A DNA stretch of 64,000 bases from NCBI RefSeq assembly GCF_001513975.1, contig NZ_KQ947992.1, forward strand, positions 1-64,000. The letters run 5' to 3'. This DNA is from Streptomyces curacoi. GTDB lineage: Bacteria; Actinomycetota; Actinomycetes; Streptomycetales; Streptomycetaceae. The notes below the pieces were generated by a model. It was not told the DNA's origin. It worked only from the letters and a program-made list of their open reading frames with translations, and did no database searches. The translations under genes and the position numbers were made by a program. The first letter of the stretch is position 1, and the number at the start of each line of letters is the position of its first letter. Positions 23,833 through 31,236 of this stretch are shown here, in pieces.

Positions 23833-24948
23833 TCAGAGCCATCCGTTCCGCTTCAGCGTGCGGTGGATGCCCAGACAGATGGCCACCGTGATGCTCATGA
23901 CCACCGGATAGCCGTACTTCCAGTGCGTCTCCGGCATGTAGTCGAAGTTCATGCCGTACACACCGCACACCATCGTCGGTACGGCGATGATCGCGGCCCA
24001 CGACGTGATCTTCCGCATGTCCTCGTTCTGCGCCACGGACGCCTGCGCGAGGTTGGCCTGGAGGATGGAGTTCAGGAGCTCGTCGAAGCCGACGACCTGC
24101 TCGTGCACGCGGGCCACGTGGTCGGCCACGTCCCGGAAGTACTTCTGGATGTCCGGGTCGATCAGCCGCATCGGCCGCTCGCTGAGCAGCTGCATGGGCC
24201 GCAGCAGCGGCGCGACCGCCCGCTTGAACTCCAGCACCTCACGCTTGAGCTGGTAGATCCGCCCCGCGTCCGTACCGCGCGGCGAGCCCTTGCGCCCCGG
24301 TGAGAAGACCTCGGTCTCCACCTCGTCGATGTCGTCCTGCACCGCGTCGGCGACCGCGAGGTACCCGTCGACGACATGGTCGGCGATCGCGTGCAGCACG
24401 GCTGACGGACCCTTGGCGAGCAGCTCGGGGTCGTCCTGGAGGCGGTGCCGCAGGGCCCGCAGGGAGCCCTGGCCGCCGTGCCGGACGGTGATGAAGAAGT
24501 CCCGGCCGGTGAAGCACATGACCTCGCCGGTCTCCACGACCTCGCTGTTGGCGGTGAGTTCGTCGTGCTCGACGTAGTGGATGGTCTTGAAGACGGTGAA
24601 GAGCGAGTCGTCGTAGCGCTCCAGCTTGGGCCGCTGGTGGGCCTGCACCGCGTCCTCGACGGCCAGCGGGTGCAGCCCGAACTCGCCGGCGATACCGGCG
24701 AATTCGGCCTCGGTCGGCTCGTGCAGCCCGATCCACACGAAGCCTCCGTCGCGCCGCACCTGGCGCATCGCCTCGTGCGGGGTGAGGGGCTCGGGGCTCT
24801 CGACCCGGGCGCCGTCGCGGTAGACGCCGCAGTCGACGACGGCGGAGGGCGTCGCGGGGTCACGGGTGGTGTCGTACGCGCCGTTGTCCTTGCGCAGCGA
24901 GACGCGGGACGGGCGGACCACGGCACGCAGGTCGCGGATCATCGACAT
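23833..24948 (-). CDS. corA: CorA-type magnesium/cobalt channel
   Basis: The 371-aa protein has a large N-terminal cytoplasmic funnel (GFVWIGLHEPTEAEFAGIAGEFGLHPLAVEDAV, typical) and a long helix region. Two C-terminal membrane helices are present. The signature GMN selectivity motif appears in VCGVYGMNFDYMPE after ITSWAAIIAVPTMV. ATG 24948 follows AAGGAG and gives the usual length. It mediates Mg2+ uptake. The nearby MgtE-N/CBS and DUF1003 genes, 1.5-4 kb downstream, may form a functional set. It matches Rv1239c. A weak stem partly covering the AAGGAG could affect translation. Confidence 0.93.
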   Translation of the reverse strand: MSMIRDLRAVVRPSRVSLRKDNGAYDTTRDPATPSAVVDCGVYRDGARVESPEPLTPHEAMRQVRRDGGFVWIGLHEPTEAEFAGIAGEFGLHPLAVEDAVQAHQRPKLERYDDSLFTVFKTIHYVEHDELTANSEVVETGEVMCFTGRDFFITVRHGGQGSLRALRHRLQDDPELLAKGPSAVLHAIADHVVDGYLAVADAVQDDIDEVETEVFSPGRKGSPRGTDAGRIYQLKREVLEFKRAVAPLLRPMQLLSERPMRLIDPDIQKYFRDVADHVARVHEQVVGFDELLNSILQANLAQASVAQNEDMRKITSWAAIIAVPTMVCGVYGMNFDYMPETHWKYGYPVVMSITVAICLGIHRTLKRNGWL

Positions 24949-25456
24949 GAGCAGGCTCCTTCGCAACGGGCAACGAAGCGTGGAGGGCCGCGGCACGGGT
25001 GGAACTGCCCGGAATGGGGACGTCCTGGCCTCAGGATGTTTGGCACGTCCACAAAGCGGGGAGCACCGCACCGTCGCGGTGGTGGGCTTCGTTGCTGGTG
25101 TAGATCAGGCCGATCAGGCAAAGCGAAACGAAGTGCTCTTCCGTGGAAGGACGCAAGCGTGAAAGGGCGGCGGTCAGCCGGAGCGGAACAGCCGAATCAG
25201 CTACATCAGTGGCGGGAAGAGCGAGTGGTACTGCACGGTCGACTTCGATCCATGACAGCCCCACCTCCTCCGGCCGGTCCCTCGTGAGGGACGTTCCATA
25301 CCCCGTTCGGGGTTCCCCGTAGGGGAGTCGCAATCCGGCGTCGGGACTCGATCGCGACGCTTCTGCGTGCTGCCCCGAACACCGGGCAAGAGTATCAGCC
25401 GACTGAAGTGTCAAGGCGCTGCTTTGCCCGGTACTGACGAGTTCTATGCTCGCCGC
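24949..25456. other. 508-bp intergenic region with three consecutive hairpins
   Basis: Between corA (-) and SUFU (+). Three small perfect hairpins follow one another at 25277-25326: GTCCCTC/GAGGGAC, ACCCC/GGGGT and TCCCC/GGGGA, each with a 2-4 base loop. They could form a multi-hairpin leader for either divergent transcript or a terminator of an unseen short RNA. I see no protein-like frame and no known Mg riboswitch (M-box) pattern. An inverted GCACC-type stem lies near 25061-25083. Confidence 0.4.
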
Positions 25457-26041
25457 ATGGCTGATGTTCTTCCTCTGGTCGAGGCCCGGTTGCGCACCGC
25501 GCTGGGCGAACCGGACGCGCGCGCGGCGGTCACCTTCCTCGGTACGGACCGCATCGAGGTGCTCCGTTTCCAGGAGGGCGACATCGTCCGCTACGCCACC
25601 CTCGGCATGTCCGCGCAGCCCATGAACGACCCCACCGCGATGGTCGCCGACCCGGTCAAGGGCCCCCGCGCCGAGCTGATCCTCTCGGTCCGTTCCGGGG
25701 TCGCCGACACCGACAAGGTGCTCCGCCCGCTCGCCGTGCTCGCCGCGTCCCCGCAGGTGGAGGGCGTGATCGTGGCGCCGGGCGCCTCTTTGGACGTCGG
25801 TGAACCGCTGTGGCCCGGCGCACCCTTCACCTCGGTCCTGGTCGCCGAGCCGGGCGGCCTGGTCGAGGACCTGGAGCTCGACGCGCCCGCCGGCCCCGTG
25901 CACTTCCTGCCGCTGCTGCCCATGACCCCGAACGAGGCCGCCTGGAAGCGCGTGCACGGCGCCCAGGCCCTCCAGGAGCGCTGGCTGACGAGCGGGACGG
26001 ACCTGCGGGATCCCGCCCGCAGGTCCGTCCCGCTGGAGTGA
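25457..26041 (+). CDS. Suppressor-of-fused (SUFU) domain protein
   Basis: The 194-aa cytosolic protein matches the bacterial SUFU-like family. It has DRIEVLRFQEGDIVRYATLGMSAQPM near the start, RAELILSVRSG, then PLAVLAASPQVEGVIVAPGASLDVGEPLWPGAPFTSVLV, HFLPLLPMTPNEAAWKRVHGAQALQERW and a polar tail. Bacterial members are often found as immunity-like or stand-alone proteins of unknown role. No toxin partner is adjacent here, so it may be a free-standing housekeeping form common in Streptomyces. ATG 25457 has no clear Shine-Dalgarno sequence; the mRNA may be leaderless or poorly translated. Confidence 0.85.
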   Translation: MADVLPLVEARLRTALGEPDARAAVTFLGTDRIEVLRFQEGDIVRYATLGMSAQPMNDPTAMVADPVKGPRAELILSVRSGVADTDKVLRPLAVLAASPQVEGVIVAPGASLDVGEPLWPGAPFTSVLVAEPGGLVEDLELDAPAGPVHFLPLLPMTPNEAAWKRVHGAQALQERWLTSGTDLRDPARRSVPLE

Positions 26042-26082
26042 CCGGGGCGTGAGGAACCTCACCAACGGGTGGCCGAAAAGCG

Positions 26083-27291
26083 TCAGTTGGCGAACACGGC
26101 GACGCTGTCCTCCGTCGCGTGCTTCGTCTCCAGCTCCTCCGCGTCGTGCGTGAGCGCCTTGCGCCGTACGACGGCCACGAGCGCGCCGGCCACGGCCGTG
26201 ACCGCCGCCACGACGAACGGGATGCGGATGCTGCCGGTCCACTCCTCGATCCGCGGCGCGAAGTAGGGCGCGGCTGCCGCCGCGAACCAGCGCACGAAGT
26301 TGTAGCCGGCGCTCGCGACGGGGCGCGGCGCGTCGGAGACGCCGAGGGCCAGCTCCGTGTAGACGGTGTTGTTCACGCCGATGAACGCACCGGACAGGAC
26401 CGTGCAGACGACGGCGGTGGCATGGTCGCCGTAGCCGAGGACGAGCACGTCCACGGCGAGCAGCACCAGCGAGCCGCCGAGCACCCGCAGCGATCCGAAC
26501 CGCTCCTGCAGGCGCGGCGCCACGACCACCGAGAACACGGCGAGCAGCACGCCCCAGGCGAAGAACACCGCCCCCGACCGGTACGGGCTCATGTCCAGCA
26601 CGAACGGCGTGAAGGCCAGCACGGTGAAGAACGTGTAGTTGTAGAAGAACGCCGAGACCGCCGCGGACGCGAGGCCGCCGTGGCCGAGCGCCCTGATCGG
26701 ATCCGTGAGCGAGGTCCTGCGGGCCGGCTTCGGCTGCTCCTTCAGGAACGCCGCGATGCACAGGAAGCCCACCGCCATCAGCAGGGCCGTACCGAAGAAC
26801 GGGTAGCGCCAGCTGGCGTCCCCGAGCAGCGCGCCCAGCAGCGGCCCGCACGCCATGCCGAGGCCGAGGGCGGACTCGTACAGCAGGATCGCCGCCGCGC
26901 TGCCGCCGGCCGCCGCGCCGACGATGACGGCGAGGGCGGTGGAGACGAACAGGGCGTTGCCGAGCCCCCAGCCCGCCCGGTACCCGACCAGTTCGCCGAC
27001 CGATCCTGACGTGCCCGCGAGTCCCGCGAAGACGACCACGAACGCGAGGCCGAGCAGCAGGGTCCTACGGCCGCCGATACGGCTGGAGACGAAGCCGGTG
27101 ACCAGCATCGCCACGGCGGTGATGAGGAAGTACGAGGTGAAGAGCAGGGATACCTGGCCGGCCGTGGCGTTCAGACCGCCGGCGATGGACGGCAGGATCG
27201 GGTCGACGAGGCCGATGCCCATGAAGGCGACGACGGATGCGCCGGCGGTCGCCCATACGGCCGTCGGCTGGCGCAGAGAGATAGATGGCAT
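26083..27291 (-). CDS. MFS drug/efflux-type transporter
   Basis: The 402-aa protein has about 12 hydrophobic helices. It carries the MFS motif-A region GFVSSRIGGRRTLLLGLAFVV between helices 2 and 3 and a central cytoplasmic loop (KEQPKPARRTSLTDPIRAL). The start LVDPILPSIAGGLNATAGQVSLLFTSYFLITAVAM is typical of DHA1 drug:H+ antiporters. I chose ATG 27291 rather than GTG 27297 because the -10 box directly abuts the GTG, so transcription should begin at about the ATG. The substrate is unknown. An operator-like repeat in the promoter suggests a repressor that is not encoded next door. Confidence 0.85.
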   Translation of the reverse strand: MPSISLRQPTAVWATAGASVVAFMGIGLVDPILPSIAGGLNATAGQVSLLFTSYFLITAVAMLVTGFVSSRIGGRRTLLLGLAFVVVFAGLAGTSGSVGELVGYRAGWGLGNALFVSTALAVIVGAAAGGSAAAILLYESALGLGMACGPLLGALLGDASWRYPFFGTALLMAVGFLCIAAFLKEQPKPARRTSLTDPIRALGHGGLASAAVSAFFYNYTFFTVLAFTPFVLDMSPYRSGAVFFAWGVLLAVFSVVVAPRLQERFGSLRVLGGSLVLLAVDVLVLGYGDHATAVVCTVLSGAFIGVNNTVYTELALGVSDAPRPVASAGYNFVRWFAAAAAPYFAPRIEEWTGSIRIPFVVAAVTAVAGALVAVVRRKALTHDAEELETKHATEDSVAVFAN

Positions 27292-27297
27292 ATACAC

Positions 27298-27326
27298 ATA
27301 TTAAGTTAGGCATGTTAACGATGCAA
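27298..27326 (-). promoter_or_regulatory. Near-consensus promoter with internal operator, leaderless MFS mRNA
   Basis: On the minus strand, TTGCAT (27321-27326) and TAATAT (27298-27303) are separated by exactly 17 bp. The spacer contains the AT-rich inverted motif TTAACATGCCTAA (TTA/TAA half-sites), placed where a MarR- or TetR-type repressor would block polymerase. The first A of the ATG at 27291 is 7 nt downstream of the -10, so the transcript probably starts at the initiation codon. Confidence 0.65.
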
Positions 27327-27415
27327 AGGTCATCCGGCCTCCTTGGTGAACCGGTTCCGCCCGGACGGGTGATCGTCCTTGACGTGACGCACAAGGGGTA
27401 GGACCGTGGAGCCCT

Positions 27416-28057
27416 ATGAGGGGCGAACCCAGTTGCCCGAAGTGTGGTGGCCGGGTCAGGGCTCCCGGACTCTTCGCCGACACCTGGCAGTGCGATGTGC
27501 ACGGCACCGTGCATCCGGTGCAGCCCGTGATCCCGCCCAGCGTCGAGGCCCTCAGTGTCGTCGTGCATCGCACGCAGGTGCCGGTGTGGATGCCGTGGCC
27601 GCTGCCGATCGGCTGGCTGTTCACGGGCGTGGCCAGCGCGGGAGACGACCGCAGCGGCGGCCGTGCGAGCGCCGTGGCCTGCTCCGGACCCGGCCCGCTC
27701 GGTGGCATGGGCGAGCTGATCCTGGTCGCCGAGGAGCTCGGCGTCGGCCTCGGCGCGCGCTACGCGGGCATCGACGGCCCGGACCCGGGGCCGTACATGA
27801 ACGTCGAGAAGCCACCCCAGACCAAGGTTCTCGCCGCCGGACGCCCGACCCCGTTGTGGCATGTCTACCGCACCCCGGACGACCGCGCCGTCTTCGCGGG
27901 GGAGGCGCTCGGGATGTGGCTGTGGGCGGTCATCTGGCCGGAGCAGTCGGGGTTGTTGATGTACGACGAGCTGGTGCTGACGGATCTGCGGGACGCGGGG
28001 GCGGAGGTGGAGCTGGTGCCTTGCGGGGCACTGTCGCCGCGCCTGCTCGAACCCTAG
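27416..28057 (+). CDS. DUF6758-type zinc-ribbon protein, unknown function
   Basis: The 213-aa soluble protein has an N-terminal zinc-ribbon-like motif CPKCGGRVRAP with a further cysteine and histidine in WQCDVHG. It then has PSVEALSVVVHRTQVPVWMPWPLPIGWLFTGVA and several Gly/Pro-rich loops. It is widespread in Streptomyces as a single-copy protein of unknown function (I recall it as DUF6758). An alternative GTG at 27406 is in another frame. It is transcribed divergently from the MFS gene, and the short 118-bp gap means the two promoters may overlap. Confidence 0.7.
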   Translation: MRGEPSCPKCGGRVRAPGLFADTWQCDVHGTVHPVQPVIPPSVEALSVVVHRTQVPVWMPWPLPIGWLFTGVASAGDDRSGGRASAVACSGPGPLGGMGELILVAEELGVGLGARYAGIDGPDPGPYMNVEKPPQTKVLAAGRPTPLWHVYRTPDDRAVFAGEALGMWLWAVIWPEQSGLLMYDELVLTDLRDAGAEVELVPCGALSPRLLEP

Positions 28058-28070
28058 GAGCCGGCTGAGG

Positions 28071-28145
28071 GGCTGTGCGGGGGTGTCGGCTGTGTAGGGG
28101 CCGCTGTGTAGGGGGCCCGCTGTGTAGGGGGTGCTGTGCGGCTGC
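28071..28145. repeat. Imperfect tandem GCTGTGTAGGGG repeat
   Basis: Three near-identical units (GGCTGTGTAGGGG, CGCTGTGTAGGGGG, CGCTGTGTAGGGGG) are followed by degenerate copies (GCTGTGCGG). They lie in the gap between the DUF6758 gene and the PHP gene. No coding function. The run could be a slippage-prone spacer. Confidence 0.6.
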
Positions 28146-28223
28146 GGGTGCGACAGGGGCTGTTGAAAATCCGGTTATCCTTGAGCGTCCCCTTCCGTCC
28201 CGTCGCCGTCTGGAGTCCGCGTC

Positions 28224-29081
28224 GTGCGCATCGATCTGCACACCCACTCCACCGCTTCCGACGGTACGGACACCCCGGCCGACCTGGTGCGGCACGCCGC
28301 CGCGGCCGGACTGGACGTCGTGGCGCTCACCGACCACGACACCACCCGCGGCCACACCGAGGCGATCGCCGCGCTGCCGCGGGGGCTCACCCTCGTCACC
28401 GGCGCCGAGCTGTCCTGTCGTATCGACGGCATCAGCATGCACATGCTGGCCTACCTCTTCGACCCCGAGGAGCCGGCGCTGCTCGCCGAGCGCGAGCTGG
28501 TGCGCGACGACCGGGTGCCCCGGGCTCAGGGCATGGTCGCCAAGCTCAACGAGCTGGGTGTGCCGGTCACCTGGGAGCAGGTGTCGCGGATCGCGGGTGA
28601 CGGATCGGTCGGCCGGCCGCATGTCGCCACCGCGCTGGTCGAGCTCGGTGTCGTCCCGACCGTGGGCGACGCCTTCACCCAGGACTGGCTGGCCGACGGC
28701 GGCCGGGCCTTCGTGGAGAAGCACGAGACCGACCCGTTCGAGGCGATCCGGCTGATCAAGGCCGCGGGCGGCGTCGCCGTCTTCGCGCACCCCGCCGCCA
28801 GCAAACGGGGCCGTACCGTACCGGAGTCCGCGATCGCGGAGATGGCCGCGGCCGGGCTCGACGGCATCGAGGTCGACCACATGGACCACGATCCCGACAC
28901 GCGTGCGAGGCTGCGCGGCCTCGCGAAGGAACTCGGGCTGCTGACGACCGGGTCCAGCGACTACCACGGCAGCCGCAAGACATGCGTGCTCGGCGAGTAC
29001 ACGACGGACCCCGAGGTGTACGGCGAGATCACGCGGCGCGCGACCGGCGCGTTTCCCGTCCCGGGGACCGGCGGGGTCTAG
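28224..29081 (+). CDS. PHP-domain phosphoesterase
   Basis: The 285-aa PHP-fold metal-dependent phosphatase shows the signature metal ligands: DLHTHSTASDG (H, H, D), ALTDHDTTRG, GAELSCRIDGISMHMLAYLFD, VFAHPAAS and the C-terminal TTGSSDYHGS. This pattern and length fit the stand-alone group that includes the 3',5'-nucleoside bisphosphate phosphatase RnmB/TrpH, which also trims RNA 5' ends in E. coli. GTG 28224 gives the usual start MRIDLHTHS. It lies 160 bp before the MarC gene on the same strand. Confidence 0.88.
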   Translation: MRIDLHTHSTASDGTDTPADLVRHAAAAGLDVVALTDHDTTRGHTEAIAALPRGLTLVTGAELSCRIDGISMHMLAYLFDPEEPALLAERELVRDDRVPRAQGMVAKLNELGVPVTWEQVSRIAGDGSVGRPHVATALVELGVVPTVGDAFTQDWLADGGRAFVEKHETDPFEAIRLIKAAGGVAVFAHPAASKRGRTVPESAIAEMAAAGLDGIEVDHMDHDPDTRARLRGLAKELGLLTTGSSDYHGSRKTCVLGEYTTDPEVYGEITRRATGAFPVPGTGGV

Positions 29082-29244
29082 GCCGGTCACCTTTCACGTC
29101 CGTTCAGAGGCACCCGGCGCTGTCGGCTGTGCCCAACCGTTCCGCCCTGCGGAACGTCTGCCCACAGCGGTAGCGGCGCAGCGGCAGTAACCCGGCCCCG
29201 CCTGCCCACCGCGCGTATCACTCACCTCGCAAGGCCTCTTTCGC

Positions 29245-29850
29245 ATGTTCGACCTCGCCGTCTTCGGCTCCCTCTTCCTGACCCTCTTCGTCATCATGGA
29301 TCCCCCCGGGATCACCCCGATCTTCCTCGCGCTCACCGCCGGCCGCCCGGCCAAGGTGCAGCGGCGGATGGCCTTGCAGGCCGTCTGTGTGGCGGGCGGG
29401 GTGATCACGGTGTTCGGGCTCCTCGGCCACCAGATCCTCAACTACCTGCACGTCTCCGTCCCCGCGCTGATGATCGCGGGCGGGCTGCTGCTCCTGCTGA
29501 TCGCACTCGACCTGCTCACCGGCAAGACGGACGAGCCGAAGCAGACCAAGGACGTCAACGTCGCCCTCGTCCCGCTGGGCATGCCGCTGCTGGCCGGGCC
29601 GGGTGCGATCGTGTCGGTCATCCTCGCCGTGCAGAAGGCCGACAGCGTCAGCACGCAGGTGTCGGTGTGGTCGGCGATCCTCGCCATCCATGTCGTCCTG
29701 TGGCTCGTGATGCGGTACTCGCTGCTGATCATCAGGGTCATCAAGGACGGCGGCGTGGTCCTGGTGACGCGGCTCGCGGGCATGATGCTGTCGGCGATCG
29801 CGGTGCAGCAGATCATCAACGGGGTGACCCAGGTGATCCAGGGGAGCTGA
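29245..29850 (+). CDS. MarC-family integral membrane protein
   Basis: The 201-aa protein has six hydrophobic helices and the family signature FVIMDPPGITPIFLALTAG in the first third, plus LVPLGMPLLAGPGAIVSVIL, the second half of the pseudo-repeat. MarC/SnatA-type proteins are possible small-amino-acid exporters; MarC itself is not involved in multiple antibiotic resistance. ATG 29245; the preceding CGCAAGG is a weak ribosome site. A strong terminator follows. Confidence 0.85.
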   Translation: MFDLAVFGSLFLTLFVIMDPPGITPIFLALTAGRPAKVQRRMALQAVCVAGGVITVFGLLGHQILNYLHVSVPALMIAGGLLLLLIALDLLTGKTDEPKQTKDVNVALVPLGMPLLAGPGAIVSVILAVQKADSVSTQVSVWSAILAIHVVLWLVMRYSLLIIRVIKDGGVVLVTRLAGMMLSAIAVQQIINGVTQVIQGS

Positions 29851-29874
29851 GGCCGCCTCCCCTCGCATGCACAA

Positions 29875-29908
29875 GGGCCCCGTACGGCGTCGTAGCCGTA
29901 CGGGGCCC
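29875..29908. terminator. 14-bp stem terminator
   Basis: GGGCCCCGTACGGC (29875-29888) pairs with GCCGTACGGGGCCC (29895-29908), loop GTCGTA. It is bidirectional between the MarC gene and the small gene at 29926-30078. Confidence 0.9.
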
Positions 29909-29925
29909 TGAAGCTTCAATAATTA

Positions 29926-30078
29926 TTACGAGGCCGTGGGTTCGGTCGGGCGGATCCAAAGTCGCTGGCCGATAGCCGCGGCCTGCTGAACGATCCGGTT
30001 GACGGAGGCCGCGTCCACGACGGTGCTGTCCACGGGGGTCCCGTCGACCTCGTCGAGTCGCATGATCTCGAAGCGCAC
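29926..30078 (-). CDS. 50-residue conserved small protein
   Basis: The frame reads MRFEIMRLDEVDGTPVDST, then VVDAASVNRIVQQAAAIGQ and RLWIRPTEPTAS. It has a GTG start at 30078 with GGGAG upstream, and a terminator just past its stop. The amphipathic central part (AASVNRIVQQAAAIGQRL) is likely a helix flanked by two beta strands. Similar tiny proteins are common in Streptomyces, to my memory without function. It is below the size limit of many gene callers. It has its own candidate promoter 90 bp upstream and is divergent from the NYN gene. Confidence 0.75.
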   Translation of the reverse strand: MRFEIMRLDEVDGTPVDSTVVDAASVNRIVQQAAAIGQRLWIRPTEPTAS

Positions 30079-30165
30079 TGCTTCTCCCTTCGTCTGGTCA
30101 TCCTCCTGAGGAGAACTACTGCGTTACACACGTATGCAACGGTCTGCGTGTTACAAACATTCCCT

Positions 30166-30193
30166 ACGCTAAAGAAATTTTTCGAACGTCTAA
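30166..30193 (-). promoter_or_regulatory. Candidate promoter for the 50-aa protein gene
   Basis: On the minus strand, TTAGAC (30188-30193) and TAGCGT (30166-30171) are 16 bp apart within the most AT-rich stretch of this region (30115-30200). A second possible set (TTGTAA then TACGTG) overlaps downstream. The same AT-rich stretch must also contain the promoter for the divergent NYN gene. Confidence 0.4.
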
Positions 30194-30284
30194 CTACTGA
30201 CCGGTAAGTGGTCGGTGAGTGATCAAGGTGGGACTGACTGGGACCGGTTGTGTTCGCAACGTGACCGCCGGGACAATGGAGGCG

Positions 30285-31178
30285 ATGAACGACGACCTCG
30301 CGGCGCTCGCCGCCCGCATCGACCACACCAACGAGCTGCTGCAACGCATGCTCGCCGAGGTGGCGAAGACGCCCTCGACCCATGCGATCTTCGTCGACGC
30401 GGGCTATCTGTACGCCGCCGCGGGACGGCTGGTCGCCGGGACGGAGGACCGCCGGGCCTTCGATCTGGACGCCGAGGGGCTCATCGAGGCACTCATCGAC
30501 CGGGCCCGCACGATCTTCGCGGACAGCAGGCTGCTGCGGGTCTACTGGTACGACGGCGCCCGGCGCCGCATCCACACCGCGGAACAGCAGTCGATCGCCG
30601 AACTCCCCGACGTGAAGGTACGGCTGGGCAACCTCAACGCCAACAACCAGCAAAAGGGCGTCGACTCACTGATCAGGACCGACCTGGAGTCCCTGGCCAG
30701 ACACCGCGCCATCAGCGACGCGGCCCTGCTCGGCGGGGACGAGGACCTGGTGTCGGCGGTCGAGGCGGCGCAGGGCTACGGGGCGCGGGTGCACCTGTGG
30801 GGCATCGAGGCACCGGAAGGCCGCAACCAGGCCGAGCCCCTGCTCTGGGAGGTCGACAGCCAGCGCACCTTCGACCTCGACTTCTTCAAGCCGTACGTCT
30901 CCCGGCGCACGGCCGCCGCGTACGAGGCGGCGGGGGCTCGGCCGACGCGGGAGGACGTCCGCTTCGTCGGGGCACAGATCGCGGCGAAGTGGCTCGTGGC
31001 GCGGGGGCGGGAGTCGCTCGTGGAGCTGCTGCCCGGCCATCCGTATCTGCCCGGGTCGGTGGACCAGGACCTGCTCGTGGAGGCGGAGGGGCTGCTGCAG
31101 TACTCGCTGCGCGGGCAGGCGGATCTGCGTCGGGCGCTGCGCGACGGGTTCTGGGAGCACCTGCAGGCGCAGTATTAG
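30285..31178 (+). CDS. NYN-domain (PIN-like) putative nuclease
   Basis: The 297-aa protein begins with a short coiled coil (MNDDLAALAARIDHTNELLQRML). It continues with a NYN domain whose acidic metal-binding residues are visible in IFVDAGYLY, QKGVDSLIRTDLESLA and ALLGGDEDLVSAVEAAQGYGARV. The order and spacing fit LabA/YacP-like PIN-fold RNases. A C-terminal ~100 residues (ARPTREDVRFVGAQIAAKWL) may bind substrate. Start ATG 30285 or 30276, nine bases earlier. Neither has an ideal ribosome site; GGAGG lies only two bases before 30285. The stop codon is the first of a series of in-frame stops generated by a tandem repeat. Confidence 0.85.
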   Translation: MNDDLAALAARIDHTNELLQRMLAEVAKTPSTHAIFVDAGYLYAAAGRLVAGTEDRRAFDLDAEGLIEALIDRARTIFADSRLLRVYWYDGARRRIHTAEQQSIAELPDVKVRLGNLNANNQQKGVDSLIRTDLESLARHRAISDAALLGGDEDLVSAVEAAQGYGARVHLWGIEAPEGRNQAEPLLWEVDSQRTFDLDFFKPYVSRRTAAAYEAAGARPTREDVRFVGAQIAAKWLVARGRESLVELLPGHPYLPGSVDQDLLVEAEGLLQYSLRGQADLRRALRDGFWEHLQAQY

Positions 31179-31236
31179 CGGCAGTACTAGCGGCAGTACT
31201 AGCGGCAGTACTAGCGGCAGTACTAGCGGCAGTGCT
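31175..31236. repeat. 12-bp tandem repeat carrying in-frame stops for both flanking genes
   Basis: About five copies of TAGCGGCAGTAC follow each other. Because the unit is 12 bp, each copy places TAG in the NYN frame on the plus strand and TAG in the hydrolase frame on the minus strand (CGC TAG TAC TGC). The repeated unit derives from the last codons of the genes. AGTACT inside each unit is itself palindromic. Confidence 0.9.

Noticed and set aside
24949..25456. M-box or other magnesium riboswitch before corA
   Set aside because: No recognisable conserved core is visible. Only small independent hairpins are seen, too far from the start.
25457..26041. SUFU protein as immunity partner of a toxin
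   Set aside because: No toxin-like, WXG or nuclease gene is adjacent, and the neighbours are unrelated housekeeping genes.
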